Shown here piece by piece: positions 61,900 through 64,000 of a DNA stretch of 64,000 bases (position 1 is its first letter; each line of letters opens with the position of its first letter). The notes beneath the pieces were generated by a model. That model was not told the origin of the DNA, searched no databases, and was given only the letters and a program-made list of their open reading frames with translations. Made by a program: the position numbers and the translations under genes. Location: NCBI GenBank assembly GCA_028767165.1, contig JARACJ010000008.1, positions 1-64,000 on the forward strand, given 5' to 3'. This DNA is from Proteobacteria bacterium DTSAM18 (GTDB lineage: Bacteria > Myxococcota_A > UBA796 > GCA-2862545).

Positions 61900-63648
61900 C
61901 TATCCGCCCGTGATCATCGCCCACGCCGCGTCCCAGGCCATCCCGACGCTCCGCCAGGTCCATCGCCGCAGCTCCACCGGCTGGCCGCCCACGTAGGTGG
62001 CCACCACCTCCACCTCCGGCAGGTCCTCGACGGGCACCTCGAGCGGGTCGCGGTCGACCACGGTGAAGTCCGCCAGTCCGCCGACCGCCAGACGACCGTC
62101 CGCCGGCGCCCGCCCGAGCTGATCCGAGGCCGACGCTGACATCGCCCGCAGGCCATCGGCCACGGGCAGCGCCTGCGACCGCCCCACCACCGTGCCCCTG
62201 CCCGCGCTGCGGCGATCCACAACGGTCGCCAGGGTGCGGAACGGGTCGATGGGCGTGGCCGGATGGTCTCCGTGCACCGTGGGCGACAGTCCCGCGGCCT
62301 GGGCCGACGCCAGCGGCATGTACCGGTCGACACGCTCTCCTACCAGACCTTGGAGTCGGTCTCCGTACCAGGTCACATGGTCCACGAAGAAGCTCACGGA
62401 CACGCCGAGGGCCATCGCCCTCGCGAGCTGCTCCTCGGTGATGAGGGCGTTGTGCTCCAGCCGGTGCTGCACGTCGGCTCTCGGGTGCGCCTCCTGGGCG
62501 GCCTCGATGGCGTCCAGCGCGGCGCCGATCGCCCTCTCTCCCTGCACGTGCAGGGCCACGGGAATCCCCGCCTGCTGTTGCTGCAGCAGGAAGTCCGCGA
62601 GCCAGCCCGGGTCGTGGTTCAGGGGGGCGCTGTGATCGTGGCCCAGGTGCAGGATGTCCTGGGTGACCTCGGAGTTCTCGTAGGGCTCGGCCCAGGCCGC
62701 ACCGCCGGTGAAGGGCGAGCCGTCGACCCACACCTTCTGTCCGCGGAGCTCGAACCAGGGTGTCCGTGGCAGTTTTTCGACCCACTCGTCTGGCACGGCG
62801 TACACCACCTGGCGGACCATCCCCGGCCCGGACACGTCCGCGAGCAGCTCCACGCCCCGGTCGACACGGCCCACCACGCCCATGGTCGCCACGCTGGTGA
62901 AACCTTCCCGCGCGTGATCCTGCAGCTTCCAGTACGTGAGCAGCTTCACCAGCTCCCGCTTGGGCCGTGGCATCGCTCCGAGCAGCACCTTGATGGCCGG
63001 GACCTCGTGGATCGCCCCCGTGAGGCTGCCGTCGGGGTCCCTCTCGAACGCGCCCCCCTGGGGTGCTTCGGTGGCCTCGTCGATGCCGGCGGCCTGCAGT
63101 GCCGCAGAGTTGACGTAGGCGGTGTGCATCATCTGGGACAGCACCACGAGGGGACGCTCCGGCGAGAGCGCGTCGAGCTCCTCACGGGTCGGCGGCGTGA
63201 GCCCGTCCACCAGGAGCGGATCCCAGCCGTAGGCGAACAGCCAGGGCACCGGCGACCATGCACCTGCGGCATCGCCGATGGTCTGCATGATCTCTTCGCG
63301 GCTGTCGTGGGAGAAGCCGCTGATGTCCACCGCCTGGCCCAGCAGCGCGGTGGCGACCACGTGGGAGTGGGGCTCGATGAGGCCGGCGAGGAGCACATCG
63401 TCGCCGTGGTCGGTGACCTTCGCGTCGGGGGCCTCCGCCCGCAGGGAGCTCTCGTCACCGAGGGCCACGATGCGGCCCTCCCGTATCAGCAGCGCCTCTT
63501 CCCCGAGGACGACGCCTTCGGAGACGAGCGAACGGGCCACCAGGATGCGTGCCTCGGGCTGCGGCAGCGGGCGGGTGACCCACGCGGCCCCGCCCGCGAG
63601 CAGGGCCGTCGTGACGGACACGGTCAGGGCGATTCGACGAAGGGACAT
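61900..63648 (-). CDS. YtcJ-like amidohydrolase, exported or membrane-anchored
   Basis: A 582-aa protein with an N-terminal hydrophobic signal/anchor ('RIALTVSVTTALLAGGAAW') and amidohydrolase landmarks: 'GLIEPHSHVV' (HxH metal site), 'HVQGERAI' (His), 'HRLEHNAL' (His) and 'PTVHGDHPATP' near the C-terminus. YtcJ-type enzymes act on formamides and related amides; the substrate here is unknown. Export suggests an envelope role. Confidence 0.85.
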   Translation of the reverse strand: MSLRRIALTVSVTTALLAGGAAWVTRPLPQPEARILVARSLVSEGVVLGEEALLIREGRIVALGDESSLRAEAPDAKVTDHGDDVLLAGLIEPHSHVVATALLGQAVDISGFSHDSREEIMQTIGDAAGAWSPVPWLFAYGWDPLLVDGLTPPTREELDALSPERPLVVLSQMMHTAYVNSAALQAAGIDEATEAPQGGAFERDPDGSLTGAIHEVPAIKVLLGAMPRPKRELVKLLTYWKLQDHAREGFTSVATMGVVGRVDRGVELLADVSGPGMVRQVVYAVPDEWVEKLPRTPWFELRGQKVWVDGSPFTGGAAWAEPYENSEVTQDILHLGHDHSAPLNHDPGWLADFLLQQQQAGIPVALHVQGERAIGAALDAIEAAQEAHPRADVQHRLEHNALITEEQLARAMALGVSVSFFVDHVTWYGDRLQGLVGERVDRYMPLASAQAAGLSPTVHGDHPATPIDPFRTLATVVDRRSAGRGTVVGRSQALPVADGLRAMSASASDQLGRAPADGRLAVGGLADFTVVDRDPLEVPVEDLPEVEVVATYVGGQPVELRRWTWRSVGMAWDAAWAMITGG

Positions 63649-63751
63649 GGGCGCCTCGCAGGACGCGAGACTACCTCGGAATTCCTGACCGGCTGGCCAG
63701 GAATGCGTCAATGAAGCAGCACCTTCGACGAACGGCCCGTGAGGCCCTCGA

Positions 63752-63952
63752 TCAGACGAGCACGAACGTGATCTTCATGTCGACGCGGTACTCGGTGATG
63801 GCGCCGTTCTCGACCACCACCTCGTGGCTCGACACCCACGCCCCCTTGATGTTCTTCAGGGTCTCGTTGGCGCGGGCGACGCCCTTCTTGACGGCGTCCT
63901 CGAAGCTCACGGTGGATGCGGACTTGATCTCGGTGATGCGGGCGACGGACAT
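63752..63952 (-). CDS. Dodecin-family flavin-binding protein
   Basis: A 66-aa protein with the dodecin fold: 'SFEDAVKKGVARANETLKNI' helix, 'GAWVSSHEVVVENGAITEYR' strands and 'VDMKITFVL'. The Trp in 'GAWV' is the residue that stacks against flavin in dodecins, which form 12-mers and store or buffer FMN/riboflavin. GAGG lies upstream of the ATG at 63952. Confidence 0.9.
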   Translation of the reverse strand: MSVARITEIKSASTVSFEDAVKKGVARANETLKNIKGAWVSSHEVVVENGAITEYRVDMKITFVLV

Positions 63953-64000
63953 GGCGACCTCCTCGGGTCTTCGGGTGACGTGCCCATGTCGGTGGTTTCC

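Overview
The window is 64 kb of very GC-rich chromosomal DNA, roughly two-thirds or more G+C by eye. Many genes encode lipoproteins with a short Lol-type signal followed by an Asp/Thr/Gly/Ala-rich linker (repeated 'DTA' or 'DTG'). One protein carries a MopE-like 'CNGVDDDGDG' motif. Another carries thrombospondin type 3 repeats and a MYXO-CTERM-like tail (Cys, hydrophobic Gly/Leu stretch, Arg cluster). This points to a myxobacterium-like member of the Myxococcota; the genus cannot be named from the sequence. No rRNA or tRNA gene was recognised.

Layout. 0-0.9 kb is a non-coding repeat field. 0.9-8.4 kb holds mixed house-keeping genes: a lipoprotein, a LOG-like protein, a HEAT/VOC pair, a transglutaminase-like lipoprotein, membrane proteins, a cytochrome P450 and an OsmC protein. 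8.4-10.1 kb is a three-gene cell-envelope operon of unknown function with two paralogues. 10.3-14.1 kb has thpR, an envelope coiled-coil protein, an unknown, a cation-efflux protein and a YhhN protein. 14.1-17.6 kb is a tightly overlapped operon: a GshB-like ATP-grasp ligase, an M14-type desuccinylase-like hydrolase and a second, apparently circularly permuted ATP-grasp protein. 18-39.5 kb is an ordinary mix: TSP3 surface protein, CPA1 antiporter, pirin, two DUF1801-type genes, a linear-amide hydrolase, a TRIC-type channel, an SDR, an aldo/keto reductase, a large repeat lipoprotein, a Rieske oxygenase, tandem serine hydrolases, a membrane protein/XRE pair, and a divergent GST/WYL-regulator pair with palindromic operators.

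39.7-53 kb is the accessory region. It starts with a DUF6435-like small gene followed by a decayed integron attC-like element. A third serine hydrolase and an M20 aminohydrolase follow, then a 3' remnant of a linear-amide hydrolase next to an internally deleted IS3-family element. Next is a giant UvrA-like protein with four ATPase domains. From about 48.7 to 52.9 kb is a visibly less GC-rich block of genes, all on the minus strand, with two well-formed attC sites and one further core site. This is a piece of an integron cassette array with no integrase in view. One apparent cassette carries a TIR-like nucleotide-binding protein plus an HNH-type protein, a plausible but unproven anti-phage pair and the best candidate for an undescribed system here.

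53-64 kb returns to core-like sequence: BASS-family transporter, lipoproteins, an XPB-type helicase overlapping a Helicase_C_3-type partner, a small HExxH protein, a second repeat field containing the same palindromic element as the window's left end, a YtcJ-like amidohydrolase and a dodecin. Most start codons were chosen from purine-rich GGAGG-type ribosome binding sites or from 1-14 bp overlaps with the preceding gene.
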